Assembly (NCBI RefSeq): GCF_009734405.1
Contig: NZ_CP046453.1
Location: forward strand, 682,001 to 746,000
Source of the DNA: Corynebacterium comes
GTDB lineage: Bacteria; Actinomycetota; Actinomycetes; Mycobacteriales; Mycobacteriaceae
Reading direction: 5' to 3'
DNA: 64,000 nt
The translations under genes and the position numbers were made by a program. Shown here one piece after another: positions 1-9,186 of this stretch (the stretch's first letter is position 1; every line of letters begins with the position of its first letter). Under the pieces are notes generated by a model. That model was not told where the DNA came from. It saw only the letters and a list, made by a program, of their open reading frames with translations, and did no database searches.

Positions 1-2
1 AC

Positions 3-746
3 CAGAACTACGTCTGGACGGACGACCCGGTGTCCAAGGTCATGGCGGGCAAGCCCTTCGCGGACTGGATCCTGCACCGTGTGCCGGGCTCGTGGTTTGA
101 TGCGCCGCGGATTCCGGAGGAGTCAATGGTGGTGCAGAACCAGGACGCGTCATTGTACGGCCCGGGCACGCCGATCTACCTGGGCGACAGCATGATGTGC
201 ACCCTGGGTGCGGCGGGTACGGATGCGCAGGGCCGTAAAGTGGCGATCACCGCAGGCCACTGTGGTCAGCCGGGTGATCAGGTCTGGTCCGCGGACTCCT
301 GGCAGGTCGGTCCCACCGGCACGGTGGTCGCCAGCAACCAGCTGTACGACTACTCGGTCATCGAGCTGGGTTCCAACGCGGAGGTCACCCGTTCCTACAA
401 CGGAGTGACCGTCAACAGCGTGGGCGGCCCGGTCGCCCCGGGCGACATTCTGTGCAAGCAGGGCGTGGCCACCGGCAACACCTGCGGCAACGTGTGGTCG
501 GTTGATGAGGAACTGCAGGTCTCCCAGGTCTGCGCCATGGTGGGTGACTCCGGTGCACCGGTGCTGGCAGGTGACCGCATGGTGGGCATGGTGTCCGGTG
601 GCGTGTGGGGCGATCAGCGTCTCTCCTGCCAGTCCCCGCTGCAGGGTCAGCTGTTCATGCCGACCGCGTCCATCGCGATGGACGCGGTCCTCGCGGATGT
701 CAACGCCCGTGGGGGAGTCGGCGCCGGCTTCCGCCTCGCCGACTAG
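3..746 (+). CDS. trypsin-like (S1 family) serine protease, 5' truncated by the window edge
   Basis: The reading frame is open from base 3, so the true start and any signal peptide lie before the window. A GTG at 30 is only an internal candidate. The catalytic triad of a chymotrypsin-fold protease is visible: His in TAGHC (around 250-262), Asp in YDYSVIEL (around 346-370) and Ser in GDSGAP (around 543-560). Several cysteines flank these, as expected for an extracytoplasmic enzyme. The family is common among secreted proteins of Corynebacterium. Substrate and role cannot be told from sequence. The gene converges on hisN with a 28-base gap. Confidence 0.85.
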   Translation, partial: QNYVWTDDPVSKVMAGKPFADWILHRVPGSWFDAPRIPEESMVVQNQDASLYGPGTPIYLGDSMMCTLGAAGTDAQGRKVAITAGHCGQPGDQVWSADSWQVGPTGTVVASNQLYDYSVIELGSNAEVTRSYNGVTVNSVGGPVAPGDILCKQGVATGNTCGNVWSVDEELQVSQVCAMVGDSGAPVLAGDRMVGMVSGGVWGDQRLSCQSPLQGQLFMPTASIAMDAVLADVNARGGVGAGFRLAD

Positions 747-774
747 CTCAACCCGGAGCCGGCCGGAGCAGCCC

Positions 775-1572
775 TCAACCCTCGCCGCGAAGTGCGGCGA
801 GGGTGTCGTCGTGCAGCAGGCCGTTGGTGGCGACTGCGTCGCCGCCGTGGGGGCCGTCCTCACCGGCGAGAGAGCTGAAGCGGCCACCGGCCTCGGTGAC
901 CAGGATCGACAGGGCAGCCAGGTCCCAGAGGGAGACCTCCGGCTCGGCGGCGATGTCGACGGCGCCTTCCGCCACCAGGCAGTAGGAGAAGAAGTCCCCG
1001 TAGCCGCGCAGGCGCCAGGTGGCGTCAGACAGGCCGATGAAGTTCTCCCGCAGGTCACGTGCGGCCCAGCCTTCGAGGGAGGAGAAGGCGAGGGAGGCGT
1101 CGGAAAGCGAGGAGACGCCGGAGACGCCGAGTTTCTTCGGGGAACCGCCCTGGAAGGTGCGCCACGCACCGGATTCCTCGGCGGCGTACCAGCGGCGGGC
1201 CAACGCGGGGGCGGAGACGACGCCGACGACGGGGCGGCCGTCGACAAGCAGGGAGATCAACGTCGCCCACACGGGCACACCGCGGACGAAGTTCTTGGTG
1301 CCGTCGATGGGGTCGATCACCCACTGGCGGCCCTCGTGGGTGGCCTCGCCACCGAATTCCTCGCCGAGAATAGCGTCGGAGGGACGTGCGTCCGCGAGTT
1401 TCGCGCGCAGGGCCTTCTCGCAGGCGAGGTCTGCGTCCGAGACGGGGGTCATGTCGGGCTTCGATGTGACGTTGAGGTCGGTGGCCTCGAAGCGCTCGAA
1501 GGTCAGTGCGTCAGCGATATCCGCGAGTTCGAGGGCGAGGGCAAGGTCATCGGCGTACGTGCTCATGCTCAC
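775..1572 (-). CDS. hisN: histidinol-phosphate phosphatase (IMPase superfamily)
   Basis: Predicted to hydrolyse L-histidinol phosphate to histidinol in histidine synthesis. The 265-residue protein has the Mg-binding signatures of the inositol monophosphatase fold: GEEFGG (residues 70-75), DPIDGT (87-92) and a late SLWDLAA motif. Length and neighbours match the corynebacterial HisN, which replaces the HAD or PHP enzymes of other bacteria. It follows the second IMPase-like gene with a GTGA stop/start overlap at 1569-1572, so translation is likely coupled. An ATG at 1566 is an alternative start. Substrate is inferred from family and gene order; other IMPase substrates are possible. Confidence 0.8.
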   Translation of the reverse strand: MSMSTYADDLALALELADIADALTFERFEATDLNVTSKPDMTPVSDADLACEKALRAKLADARPSDAILGEEFGGEATHEGRQWVIDPIDGTKNFVRGVPVWATLISLLVDGRPVVGVVSAPALARRWYAAEESGAWRTFQGGSPKKLGVSGVSSLSDASLAFSSLEGWAARDLRENFIGLSDATWRLRGYGDFFSYCLVAEGAVDIAAEPEVSLWDLAALSILVTEAGGRFSSLAGEDGPHGGDAVATNGLLHDDTLAALRGEG

Positions 1573-2423
1573 ATACTAGCCAGCGCGGACGTGACCTGTT
1601 CCACTGCGCGGGCGTTGCCTGCCACACACCAGGTGACCCCACCGGCCTCGATCTTCACGCCCACACCGCCAGCACCTTCGACCAGGGCTTTGCCGGGCAG
1701 CCAGTCCCAGTCGGCGACGGAATGCTGCAGCCACACGCCCATCGTGCCGTCGGCCACCGACCCCAGGTCGACGGAACCGGCACCGAGCATCCGCAGGGTG
1801 GCGAACTCATCGACCGCCCGGACCCACGCGTCCCGGCGCTCCGGCCGGGCCAGCGAGGTCGGGTGCAGATAGGTGGCCAGGCACAGCTGGTTCGCATCCA
1901 CCTGAGGGAGCTTCTCGACGCCCTGACCGTCCCGCGTCGTCGGGATCTCCGGGCCGCCGAACCAGGTGTAGCCCATGGCCGGGCGGTGTACCGCACCGAA
2001 GATCAGCCGGGACGGGTCCGCGGGGTCGCCTTCGACCAGCGCCAGTGCCGAGCACCAGTAGTCCGAACCCGCGGTGAAGTTGTAGGTGCCGTCGACCGGG
2101 TCGACGACCCAGGTGCGGCCGGACGTCGACCGCCGGTTCGTGCCCTCCTCGCCGATGATCCCGTCCTCGGGACGCAGTAGTGCGAGAGCGCCGGCGATGA
2201 ACTCCTCGGCCGCATGGTCAGCCTCTGTCACCACGTCAGAGACCGAACTCTTGTGGTTGGTGGACACCCCCTGCTCGCGCATCCGCCAGGCCAGGCGGCC
2301 TGCGTTGTAGACGAGTGCCTGGGCGAGGTGCTCGTCCGAATCCTGGTCATGGGCGATGGCGAAGGTCTTCGTGATCGCGGCGAGCATCTCTTCGAGGCTG
2401 GCGGCGGGATGCTGGTTGGTCAT
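1569..2423 (-). CDS. inositol monophosphatase family protein
   Basis: A 284-residue member of the Mg-dependent, lithium-sensitive phosphatase superfamily, with GEEG (residues 91-94), DPVDGT (108-113) and a WDWLPG motif near the C-terminus. It lies directly upstream of hisN and overlaps it by four bases, so the two are co-transcribed. Its substrate is unknown; inositol-1-phosphate (phosphatidylinositol and mycothiol supply) is plausible. The ATG at 2423 is chosen because a -10-like CACAAT sits 7 bases upstream, predicting a leaderless mRNA. A much longer open frame continues upstream but runs antisense through prfB and ftsE. Confidence 0.8.
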   Translation of the reverse strand: MTNQHPAASLEEMLAAITKTFAIAHDQDSDEHLAQALVYNAGRLAWRMREQGVSTNHKSSVSDVVTEADHAAEEFIAGALALLRPEDGIIGEEGTNRRSTSGRTWVVDPVDGTYNFTAGSDYWCSALALVEGDPADPSRLIFGAVHRPAMGYTWFGGPEIPTTRDGQGVEKLPQVDANQLCLATYLHPTSLARPERRDAWVRAVDEFATLRMLGAGSVDLGSVADGTMGVWLQHSVADWDWLPGKALVEGAGGVGVKIEAGGVTWCVAGNARAVEQVTSALASM

Positions 2424-2651
2424 GGCCCCTATTGTGCACCGGGCGGGTCCGGGCTTCCGGACGAGGGGCGGGGGCGGACCACCCGCAGCCTCATGGAGAT
2501 CATCCTCCGGGCAATCCTTTTCGGTCCGGTGGGCCGGCCGACATGGTGTGTTCTGATGCCGGGGTTTGGCGGGGCCCTCCGGGCGGCTGGTCCCGACGCC
2601 GGGACGGGCGGGAAACCGGGGAGCACACGGGGACAAGTAGACTGTCGGGTT

Positions 2652-3752
2652 ATGCGACCGGAAATCTCTGCTGCACTCGAAGATCTGGACTCCACCCTCA
2701 CCACGATTGAGAAGGTGATGGACCCGGAGGAAATGTCCGCGCGTGTTCGCGAGCTCGAGCAGCAGGCCTCCGACCCGAGCCTGTGGGATGACCCGGATCA
2801 TGCCCAGAAGGTCACCTCCGAGCTGTCCGCCGTGCAGGGCAAGCTGCGCAAGCTGGGTGACCTGCGTCAGCGCCTGAGCGATCTGCCGATCGTGTACGAG
2901 CTTTCCGAGGAGGAAGGCGACGGCGAGGAGCTGGCCGACGAGGAACTCGCGGAGGTCCGCGAACAGATCGAGGCTCTCGAGGTGACCACGATGCTCTCGG
3001 GGGAGTATGACCAGCGTGAGGCCGTGATCAGCATCCGTTCGGGTGCCGGCGGTGTGGATGCCGCAGACTGGGCGGAGATGCTCATGCGCATGTACACCCG
3101 GTGGGCGGAGAAGAACGGCCACAAGGTCGACGTGTACGACATCTCCTACGCGGAGGAGGCCGGCATCAAGTCGGCGACCTTCGTGGTGCACGGCGAGTAC
3201 ATGTACGGCCAGCTCTCCGTGGAGCAGGGTGCCCACCGGCTGGTGCGCATCAGCCCCTTCGACAACCAGGGCCGCCGCCAGACCTCCTTCGCCGAGGTGG
3301 AGGTTCTGCCTGTGGTGGAGAAGGTCGACTCCATCGATATCCCGGACAATGACGTCCGTGTGGACGTGTACCGTTCCTCCGGCCCCGGTGGCCAGTCGGT
3401 GAACACCACCGACTCTGCTGTGCGGTTGACGCACATCCCCACCGGCATCGTGGTGACGTGCCAGAACGAGAAGTCCCAGATCCAGAACAAGGCCTCCGCC
3501 ATGCGCGTCCTGCAGGCGAAGCTGCTGGAGAAGCAGCGCCAGGAGGAGCGCGCCGAGATGGATGCGCTCGGCGCCGGCGGCCAGGCCTCGTGGGGCAACC
3601 AGATGCGTTCCTACGTGCTGCACCCGTACCAGATGGTCAAGGATCTGCGCACCAACTACGAGGTCGGCGACCCCTCGAAGGTGCTCGACGGTGACATCGA
3701 CGGTTTCCTGGAGGCCGGCATCCGCTGGCGGATGTCGCAGCAGGAGGCGTAG
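2652..3752 (+). CDS. prfB: peptide chain release factor 2
   Basis: Class I release factor terminating translation at UGA and UAA. The 366-residue protein has the RF2 codon-recognition tripeptide SPF (residues 201-203) and the GGQ motif (246-248) that triggers peptidyl-tRNA hydrolysis. It is one uninterrupted frame, so the programmed +1 frameshift used by many bacteria to autoregulate RF2 is absent. Start at 2652: TAGACT lies 8 bases before the ATG and there is no ribosome binding site, fitting a leaderless transcript. Divergent from the IMPase gene; followed after 96 bases by ftsE. Confidence 0.95.
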   Translation: MRPEISAALEDLDSTLTTIEKVMDPEEMSARVRELEQQASDPSLWDDPDHAQKVTSELSAVQGKLRKLGDLRQRLSDLPIVYELSEEEGDGEELADEELAEVREQIEALEVTTMLSGEYDQREAVISIRSGAGGVDAADWAEMLMRMYTRWAEKNGHKVDVYDISYAEEAGIKSATFVVHGEYMYGQLSVEQGAHRLVRISPFDNQGRRQTSFAEVEVLPVVEKVDSIDIPDNDVRVDVYRSSGPGGQSVNTTDSAVRLTHIPTGIVVTCQNEKSQIQNKASAMRVLQAKLLEKQRQEERAEMDALGAGGQASWGNQMRSYVLHPYQMVKDLRTNYEVGDPSKVLDGDIDGFLEAGIRWRMSQQEA

Positions 3753-3848
3753 CAGGAGCCGTAGCGCTTCCTGGCAACTCCTTGGCACCTGCCCGGGGGG
3801 CAGATCGCGGGTGCCGTCGGGTGCGCCCGGTTGGCTACAGTGTGACAC

Positions 3849-4538
3849 GTGATCACCTTCGATTCCGTGACCAAGGTCTATCAGACCTCGACGCGCCCGG
3901 CCCTGGACAACATCTCGCTGCACATCGACAAGGGCGAGTTCGTGTTCCTCATCGGTCCGTCCGGGTCGGGCAAGTCCACATTCCTCCAACTGCTCATCCG
4001 GGAGGAGAACGTCACCTCCGGGGACATCCACTTCTCCGACCTTCACGTGAACCAGCTGCGCGGCGGGCAGGTCAGCCAGCTGCGCCAGCGGATCGGCTAC
4101 GTCTTCCAGGATTTCCGTCTGCTGCCCAAGCTCAACGTCCACGACAACGTGGCCTTCGCGCTGGAGGTCATCGGGAAGAAGCGGGCCCAGATCGACAAGG
4201 CCGTGCCGGAGGCCCTGGAGATGGTCGGTCTGGCCGCCAAGGCGGACCGCATGCCCAATGAACTCTCCGGCGGCGAGCAGCAGCGCGTCGCGGTGGCACG
4301 GGCCGTGATCAACCGCCCGCTGCTCCTGCTCGCGGACGAGCCCACCGGCAACCTGGACCCGGAGACCTCCGACGACATCATGTCCCTGCTGACCCAGATC
4401 AACCGGGGTGGCACGACGGTGGTGATGTCCACGCACAACGCCCGGGCGGTCGATGACATGCGTAAACGTGTCGTTGAGCTCAGCCTGGGCAAACTCGTGC
4501 GCGATGACGCCCACGGTGTCTACGGCGAATCCCGCTAG
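3849..4538 (+). CDS. ftsE: cell division ATP-binding protein FtsE
   Basis: ATPase half of the FtsEX complex, which sits at the division site and activates cell-wall hydrolases during septation. Of 229 residues: Walker [10 protein letters not shown] (36-44), Q-loop Gln87, signature LSGGEQQ (139-145), Walker B ending LLLADEP (about 159-165), switch His196. GTG start at 3849; TACAGT lies 7 bases upstream and no ribosome binding site is seen, so the mRNA is probably leaderless. Followed 27 bases later by ftsX. Confidence 0.95.
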   Translation: MITFDSVTKVYQTSTRPALDNISLHIDKGEFVFLIGPSGSGKSTFLQLLIREENVTSGDIHFSDLHVNQLRGGQVSQLRQRIGYVFQDFRLLPKLNVHDNVAFALEVIGKKRAQIDKAVPEALEMVGLAAKADRMPNELSGGEQQRVAVARAVINRPLLLLADEPTGNLDPETSDDIMSLLTQINRGGTTVVMSTHNARAVDDMRKRVVELSLGKLVRDDAHGVYGESR

Positions 4539-4565
4539 CGCAAGACGAAAAAGGAGCACATACTG

Positions 4566-5468
4566 ATGAACACCGGATTCGTCCTGCGCGAGGCCTTCCG
4601 CGGTCTGGGCCGCAACTTCACCATGACCGTCGCCCTCGTCATCACCACCGCGATCTCCCTGGCACTGCTGGCCACGGGATTCCTGGTGACACAGATGACC
4701 GAGGACACCAAGGACATCTACCTCGACCGTGTGGAGGTGATGATCCAGTTCGACGAGGAGATCTCCGCCACCGACGCCGACTGTTCCTCAGAGGGCTGCG
4801 TCGAGGTCCGCGAGCTTCTGGACGGCGCCGAAGGCGTCGAGTCCGTCACCTACCGCTCGCGGGAGCAGTCCTATGAGCGTTTCGTCGAGGTGTTCCAGGA
4901 CACCGACCCGCAGCTCGTCGCAGAAACCTCGCCCGATGCGCTGCCCGCCGCCCTGCACGTACGCCTGAGTGACCCGCTGGACCAGACCCCGCTGGAGCCG
5001 GTGCGGGATCTGCCGCAGGTGGACACCATCGTCGACCAGGTCGATGACCTGCGCGGGGCCACCGAGAACCTCGACGCGGTGCGCAACGCCACCTTCCTGG
5101 TAGCGGCGGTGCAGGCCGTTGCCGCGATCTTCCTCATCGCGAACATGGTGCAGATCGCGGCGTTCTCGCGGCGGGACGAAATCTCCATCATGCGCATGGT
5201 GGGCGCCTCCCGCTGGTTCACGCAGGCGCCGTTTGTGCTGGAGGCGGTCATCGCCACGCTCATCGGCGCTGTCCTGGCCACCGTGGGGCTGTTCCTGGGC
5301 AAGGAGTTCGTCATCGACAAAGCCCTGCACGGCCTCTACGAGTCCCAGCTGATCGCGCCGGTGACCACGAACGACATCTGGCTGGTTGCCCCGGTCGTCA
5401 CAGTGATCGGCGTCATATTCTCCGCCATCACGGCGCAGGTCGCGCTGCGCAGTTATGTGAGAAAGTAG
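4566..5468 (+). CDS. ftsX: cell division protein FtsX (permease-like subunit)
   Basis: Membrane partner of FtsE. The 300-residue protein has the FtsX layout: a short N-terminal cytoplasmic segment, TM1 at about 18-42, an extracytoplasmic domain to about 170 (containing a DCSSEGC cysteine pair), then three TM helices at about 175-197, 222-246 and 269-292. An AAAGGAG ribosome binding site lies about 10 bases before the ATG. The extracytoplasmic loop is the part expected to contact a peptidoglycan hydrolase or its adaptor. Stop is four bases before the next gene. Confidence 0.93.
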   Translation: MNTGFVLREAFRGLGRNFTMTVALVITTAISLALLATGFLVTQMTEDTKDIYLDRVEVMIQFDEEISATDADCSSEGCVEVRELLDGAEGVESVTYRSREQSYERFVEVFQDTDPQLVAETSPDALPAALHVRLSDPLDQTPLEPVRDLPQVDTIVDQVDDLRGATENLDAVRNATFLVAAVQAVAAIFLIANMVQIAAFSRRDEISIMRMVGASRWFTQAPFVLEAVIATLIGAVLATVGLFLGKEFVIDKALHGLYESQLIAPVTTNDIWLVAPVVTVIGVIFSAITAQVALRSYVRK

Positions 5469-5472
5469 ACGG

Positions 5473-6138
5473 ATGACCTGGACCCTGGCACTCGCCGTCA
5501 CCCCCTCCGGAATCGGTGCGGCAAAAACCGGCACGAGCAGTGTCCCCGAAACCACCGGCTATTTCCCGGAGTTGGACCGCGCGGTGGGATTTTCCGCCGG
5601 AGGCGAGTCCACCCCCACCCCGGAGAAGACGGTGCTGGTCGTCGAGGTGGGTATTCCCTCACAGCAGCTCAAGTGGTTCCTCGGCGAGCTGATCATCGCC
5701 GGCATCCCCACCGGGACGATTCAGGTGCGCAGCGACGTCGAGGTCCTCACCACCGCCTTCGGCGGCCCGGTCCTGCTTGTCGACGCCGACCGGGAGACCA
5801 TGGTCCCCCCGTCCGGCACGGGTGGGGAACCGCTGCACGCCGGCCGCGCCGGGGAGATCGTCGAGGACACCGGCACGAAGGTGCTGCTCGTCGGGCACGA
5901 GGACGTCCGCGGCAGGACCCTCACCGCCTTCCGGGACCTGGATCCCGTCGTCCTGGACCGTTCGGACGTGGCCAGGCTGGCCCTGGAGAACCCCACCACC
6001 GGGTCGCTGCTCTCCCTGGACCCTGCGAAGGATCCGGTCGCGGTGGCGAGTCGAGCCACGAACAGGAGCGTCACCGGCTACATGACCATCCTCGTGGTCG
6101 CGCTCGCGGTCGTCCTCGCCCTCTCCTTCCTCTTCTGA
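5473..6138 (+). CDS. uncharacterised C-terminally anchored membrane protein, paralogue A
   Basis: Not confidently assigned to a family. The 221-residue protein has a soluble domain and one C-terminal TM helix (about 203-220) with almost nothing after it, a tail-anchored layout. It shares architecture and motifs with the next gene: an N-terminal strand-like start (MTWTLALAV against MSWSLGLSV), a DVEVL segment followed by a VDAD or IDAD motif near the middle, then a GH-containing strand. The two are a tandem duplication. It starts four bases after ftsX and is probably co-transcribed with ftsEX. The N-terminus vaguely resembles the first strand of ASKHA (Hsp70/sugar-kinase) folds, but no phosphate loop was identified. 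Confidence 0.7.
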   Translation: MTWTLALAVTPSGIGAAKTGTSSVPETTGYFPELDRAVGFSAGGESTPTPEKTVLVVEVGIPSQQLKWFLGELIIAGIPTGTIQVRSDVEVLTTAFGGPVLLVDADRETMVPPSGTGGEPLHAGRAGEIVEDTGTKVLLVGHEDVRGRTLTAFRDLDPVVLDRSDVARLALENPTTGSLLSLDPAKDPVAVASRATNRSVTGYMTILVVALAVVLALSFLF

Positions 6139-6140
6139 CG

Positions 6141-6785
6141 ATGAGCTGGTCCCTCGGCCTCTCCGTGGGCCCCGGCGGGGTGGGATCGGCGGTGGCGTCC
6201 GATGAAGGCGGGGTGCGGCTCACGGGGACGTTCCCCACGACCGGGGATGCCGTCCGGGCGGCTCTGCGGGAGAACGACGGCCCGCCCGCCCGCGTCACGC
6301 TGGTCCACCCCTCCGGGGTCACCATGCGGGAGCTGCGCAGCGAGATCGGGGACCTCGCACTGGCCGGTGTCCCCGACGACAACGCGCAGTTGCGCGCGGA
6401 TGTCGAGGTGCTCAGCGCCCTGACCGGCAACCATGTCCTGCTTATCGACGCCGACCGTGACCTCCTCGCCGCGCACCCCGGCAGGACCGAGCCGTTTGAC
6501 CCGGCCAGATTGGCGGCGCTGGTGGCAAGGGAGCCGGGCGAGGTGACGGTGGCCTTGACCGGGCATCCGGAAACCAGGGACAGATACCACGTGGAGGCCC
6601 GCGACTACGCGCCCATGCTGGTCGAACGCCCCGCTCTGGCGGGGCTGGCGCTGCAGATACCGGCCACCTCTGTGCTGGTGACCATGCCGCGTACCGCCGG
6701 AGCGCTCCGCACGCGAACGCCCATTCCACCTGTCCTGATCGCCATCCCGGTGCTGGCGATCATCCTGCTGCTTCTGCTGCTGTGA
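6141..6785 (+). CDS. uncharacterised C-terminally anchored membrane protein, paralogue B
   Basis: 214 residues, starting two bases after the stop of paralogue A. Same plan: short beta-rich N-terminus (SWSLGLSVGPGG), central RADVEVL then LLIDADRD, a TGHPETRD segment aligning with GHEDVRGR of paralogue A, and a very hydrophobic C-terminal helix (about 195-214, ending in a run of Leu). Function unknown. The conserved acidic DAD motif and single anchor suggest a membrane-attached soluble domain. Position at the end of the ftsEX unit hints at a link to the envelope or division, but that is context only. smpB follows 25 bases later. Confidence 0.7.
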   Translation: MSWSLGLSVGPGGVGSAVASDEGGVRLTGTFPTTGDAVRAALRENDGPPARVTLVHPSGVTMRELRSEIGDLALAGVPDDNAQLRADVEVLSALTGNHVLLIDADRDLLAAHPGRTEPFDPARLAALVAREPGEVTVALTGHPETRDRYHVEARDYAPMLVERPALAGLALQIPATSVLVTMPRTAGALRTRTPIPPVLIAIPVLAIILLLLLL

Positions 6786-6810
6786 CGCGCCGGGTAGCAT
6801 GGACCGGACT

Positions 6811-7299
6811 ATGGGCAAGAAAAAGAAGACACAGGACCGCAGTGTCCTGGCCACCAACCGCCGCGCCCGGCACGACTACCACATCCTGGAGACTTACGAA
6901 TGCGGCGTCGTGCTGGTGGGCACGGAAATCAAGTCGCTGAGGGAGGGCAAGGTTTCCATCGCGGATGCCTTCGCCACCGTCGATGACGGCGAGGTGTGGT
7001 TGCGGAACCTCCACATCCCCGAGTACTCCATGGGGTCGTGGACCAATCACTCGCCGAAGCGCACCCGTAAGCTCCTGCTGCACCGCCGTGAGATTGACTC
7101 CCTCATGGGCAAGGTCCGCGACGGTAACCGCACGTTGATCCCGATGCAGCTCTACCTCAAGGACGGGAAGGTCAAGCTGGAACTCGGGCTGGCGCAGGGC
7201 AAGCAGGACTACGACAAGCGGCAGGACATCAAGCGCCGCACCGAGGAACGTGAGGTCACCCGCGAGCTCGGTCGCCGCATCAAGGGCATCAAGGGTTGA
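6811..7299 (+). CDS. smpB: SsrA-binding protein SmpB
   Basis: Binds tmRNA and carries it to stalled ribosomes for trans-translation. The 162-residue form begins with a Lys-rich MGKKKKTQDRS, followed by the OB-fold signature (ARHDYHILETYECG, GTEIKSLREGK) and a basic C-terminal tail (from about RQDIKRRTEEREVTRELGR) that occupies the decoding centre. A start at 6799 would add four residues, but that ATG overlaps a -10-like TAGCAT at 6795-6800, so 6811 is preferred. Its partner ssrA lies about 400 bases downstream. Confidence 0.95.
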   Translation: MGKKKKTQDRSVLATNRRARHDYHILETYECGVVLVGTEIKSLREGKVSIADAFATVDDGEVWLRNLHIPEYSMGSWTNHSPKRTRKLLLHRREIDSLMGKVRDGNRTLIPMQLYLKDGKVKLELGLAQGKQDYDKRQDIKRRTEEREVTRELGRRIKGIKG

Positions 7300-7667
7300 T
7301 CCGCGCGGTCAAGATCCACGACGTCCTGCGTGGCGACGTCGCCGTGCAGGGTCGGGGAGTGCTGGTCGACCGGCTCTGGCCCCGCGGGGTGGCCAAGGCC
7401 GACCTGGACTGTGAGTGGCTCAAGGACGTCGCTCCTTCCCCGGAGCTGCGCATGTGGTTCAACCATGACCCGGAGAGGTGGGAGGAGTTCCGGGCCCGCT
7501 ACCGGGCGGAATTGAACGCGGGACTGAAGGCTGGGAATGCGGACCTGGCGACATTGACTGCACTGGCTGACGCCGATGTGACGCTCCTCTTCGGTGCCGC
7601 CGACCGCGAGCACAATCAGGCAATCGTGCTCGCAGAATGGTTGACGGAACGGGTCTCAAGGCGTTAA
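7296..7667 (+). CDS. DUF488 family protein
   Basis: 123-residue conserved protein with the DUF488 signatures DRLWPRG (about residues 25-31), a PSPELRMWFNHDP segment and an LLFGAADREHNQA segment. Family function is not established. The frame starts with TTG at 7296, overlapping the smpB stop (TTGA), which suggests translational coupling. No better start is visible. The 3' end overlaps a plausible promoter for ssrA. Confidence 0.75.
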   Translation: MIRAVKIHDVLRGDVAVQGRGVLVDRLWPRGVAKADLDCEWLKDVAPSPELRMWFNHDPERWEEFRARYRAELNAGLKAGNADLATLTALADADVTLLFGAADREHNQAIVLAEWLTERVSRR

Positions 7668-7669
7668 GA
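7641..7669 (+). promoter_or_regulatory. candidate ssrA promoter
   Basis: TTGACG (7641-7646), a 17-base spacer and TTAAGA (7664-7669) overlap the end of the DUF488 gene. Transcription would begin around 7677, about 37 bases before the mature tmRNA 5' end, leaving a leader for RNase P to remove. A CACAAT near 7692 is an alternative -10. Confidence 0.4.
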
Positions 7670-7713
7670 TGAACCATCCTGCGGATAGATTGCACAATCC
7701 CGCCGCAGAGTAC

Positions 7714-8090
7714 GGGGCTGATTTTGGTTTCGACTTCGTATATTGAGCCAGGGGAAGCGTGCCGGTGCAGGCTGAGGACCACCGTGAGCGTCGCAGCAAA
7801 ACCATAAGCGCCGAGAACTCTCAGCGCGACTACGCCCTCGCTGCCTAAGTAGCGATCGCGTGTCTGTCAGACCGGATTTGCCTCTGATCCGGACCCTGGC
7901 ATCGACTAAGGGGCTTGCCTTTCGGCCGCGTCAGCGGGGTCGAAAGGGACACTTACCGCTGACTGGGCCCATCATCCGGAACGTGTTCGTCCGAGCCGGA
8001 GGGCCGAGCAGAGATCTGGCGCGAACTGCGCACGGAGAAGCCCTGGCGAGGTAACGGAGGACCCGGGTTCAATTCCCGGCAGCTCCACCA
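7714..8090 (+). ncRNA. ssrA: transfer-messenger RNA (tmRNA)
   Basis: The 5' end GGGGCTGATTTTGGTTTCGA is the standard tmRNA start, and the 3' end has the tRNA-like T-arm (GGGTTCAATTCCC) followed by CAGCTCCACCA, with CCA encoded. The 5' GGGGCTG pairs with CAGCTCC at the 3' end, including a G-U pair. The tag frame begins at 7810 (GCC) and ends with TAA at 7846-7848, giving AENSQRDYALAA after the charged alanine. The C-terminal ALAA is the usual proteolysis signal. Works with smpB, 414 bases upstream, to rescue stalled ribosomes. Confidence 0.95.
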
Positions 8091-8098
8091 AGTGGGAC

Positions 8099-8127
8099 AA
8101 CCCCAGACCATCACTGGTCTGGGGTTT
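8099..8127 (+). terminator. intrinsic terminator of ssrA
   Basis: AACCCCAGACC and GGTCTGGGGTT form an 11-bp stem around a 6-7 base loop, followed by TTTCCTTCATTT. It begins 9 bases after the tmRNA 3' end. Confidence 0.85.
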
Positions 8128-8305
8128 CCTTCATTTGGGGGCCCTGTCGGATTTCGCCTGACACCCGCAGAGAGCTGCACTGATGGCTGTGGCGGGGATG
8201 CGGTGCGTGCATTATCGGCAGGCGGGTGGGGTGGTTCCCCTGTGCTGACGACCGAAGCGCCTTAAGGTCAGATTTGTACATCTCCCCCCACTGTCTGGAG
8301 TTCAC

Positions 8306-9061
8306 GTGCATCATTCAATGACGACCCGCCTGGCCGCAGAGCTGCTGGGTACCTTTGTCCTGGTCTTCGGCGGATGCGGCAGTGCGATCTTCGCCGCCAG
8401 CGTCCTGTCCGCCGACAACCCCAACGTCAACATGGGCATCGGTTTCGTCGGTGTCTCCCTGGCCTTCGGTCTGACTGTTCTCACGATGGCCTATGCCGTC
8501 GGCCACATCTCCGGCGGGCACTTCAACCCGGCGGTGACTCTCGGCGCGTTCCTCTCCCGCCGGGTGGAGGGGGCGGCGGTGCTCCCGTACATGGCTGCCC
8601 AGGTGGTGGGAGCCTCGGTTGCCGGCGGTGTCCTGTACCTGATCGCATCAGGTAAGGAGGGTTTCTCTGCCGTCGAGTCCGGTTTCGCCACGAACGGCTA
8701 CGGGGATCTGTCCCCGGACGGCTACTCGCTGGTGGCGGTCCTCCTCGCCGAGGTCGTGCTCACCGCGATCTTCCTCTACGTCATCCTCGGCGCCACCGAC
8801 CGTCGGGCGCCGCAGGGTTTCGCGCCGATCGCCATCGGTCTGGCGCTGACCCTCATCCACCTGATCTCCATCCCGATCTCCAACACCTCCGTAAACCCGG
8901 CGCGTTCGCTGGGCGTGGCCTGGTTTGCGGGAAGTGAGCCGCTGGTCCAGGTCTGGGCGTTCATTCTCGCCCCGTTGCTCGGTGCTGCCATCGCCGGCCT
9001 CACCTACCGGCTGATCTTCCCCGATCAGAGCGACCACGTCATGGAGGAGATCGGCAGCTGA
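8306..9061 (+). CDS. aqpZ: aquaporin Z-type water channel
   Basis: Major intrinsic protein of 251 residues with six TM segments and both NPA boxes: HFNPAVT (NPA at 74-76) and SVNPARS (NPA at 197-199). Several stretches recall E. coli AqpZ, for example [29 protein letters not shown] and [18 protein letters not shown]. Start: a GTG at 8306 has GGAG five bases upstream; the ATG at 8318 lacks one. The gene sits alone between ssrA and a small membrane protein, with no obvious partner. The close match to proteobacterial AqpZ suggests horizontal acquisition. Confidence 0.9.
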   Translation: MHHSMTTRLAAELLGTFVLVFGGCGSAIFAASVLSADNPNVNMGIGFVGVSLAFGLTVLTMAYAVGHISGGHFNPAVTLGAFLSRRVEGAAVLPYMAAQVVGASVAGGVLYLIASGKEGFSAVESGFATNGYGDLSPDGYSLVAVLLAEVVLTAIFLYVILGATDRRAPQGFAPIAIGLALTLIHLISIPISNTSVNPARSLGVAWFAGSEPLVQVWAFILAPLLGAAIAGLTYRLIFPDQSDHVMEEIGS

Positions 9062-9186
9062 TCATTGACCGTCCCGCACGCAAGGAAGAAGGCTGCAGGG
9101 TTCGGATCTGGCGCAGGTACTGGCGCGGCGGGGGTTCGGGGTATAGCATGTATGGGTACACGTCAACAATATCTAGAGGAGCCCAC

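Noticed and set aside
502..1872. 456-codon plus-strand open frame over hisN
   Set aside because: Shadow of the minus-strand hisN and IMPase genes; its translation has no family features.
2652..3752. Programmed frameshift in prfB
   Set aside because: The frame is continuous from the ATG to SPF and GGQ; there is no in-frame early UGA.
1569..4559. 996-codon minus-strand open frame
   Set aside because: Only the part from 2423 downstream encodes the IMPase protein. The rest is antisense to prfB and ftsE, an effect of high GC.
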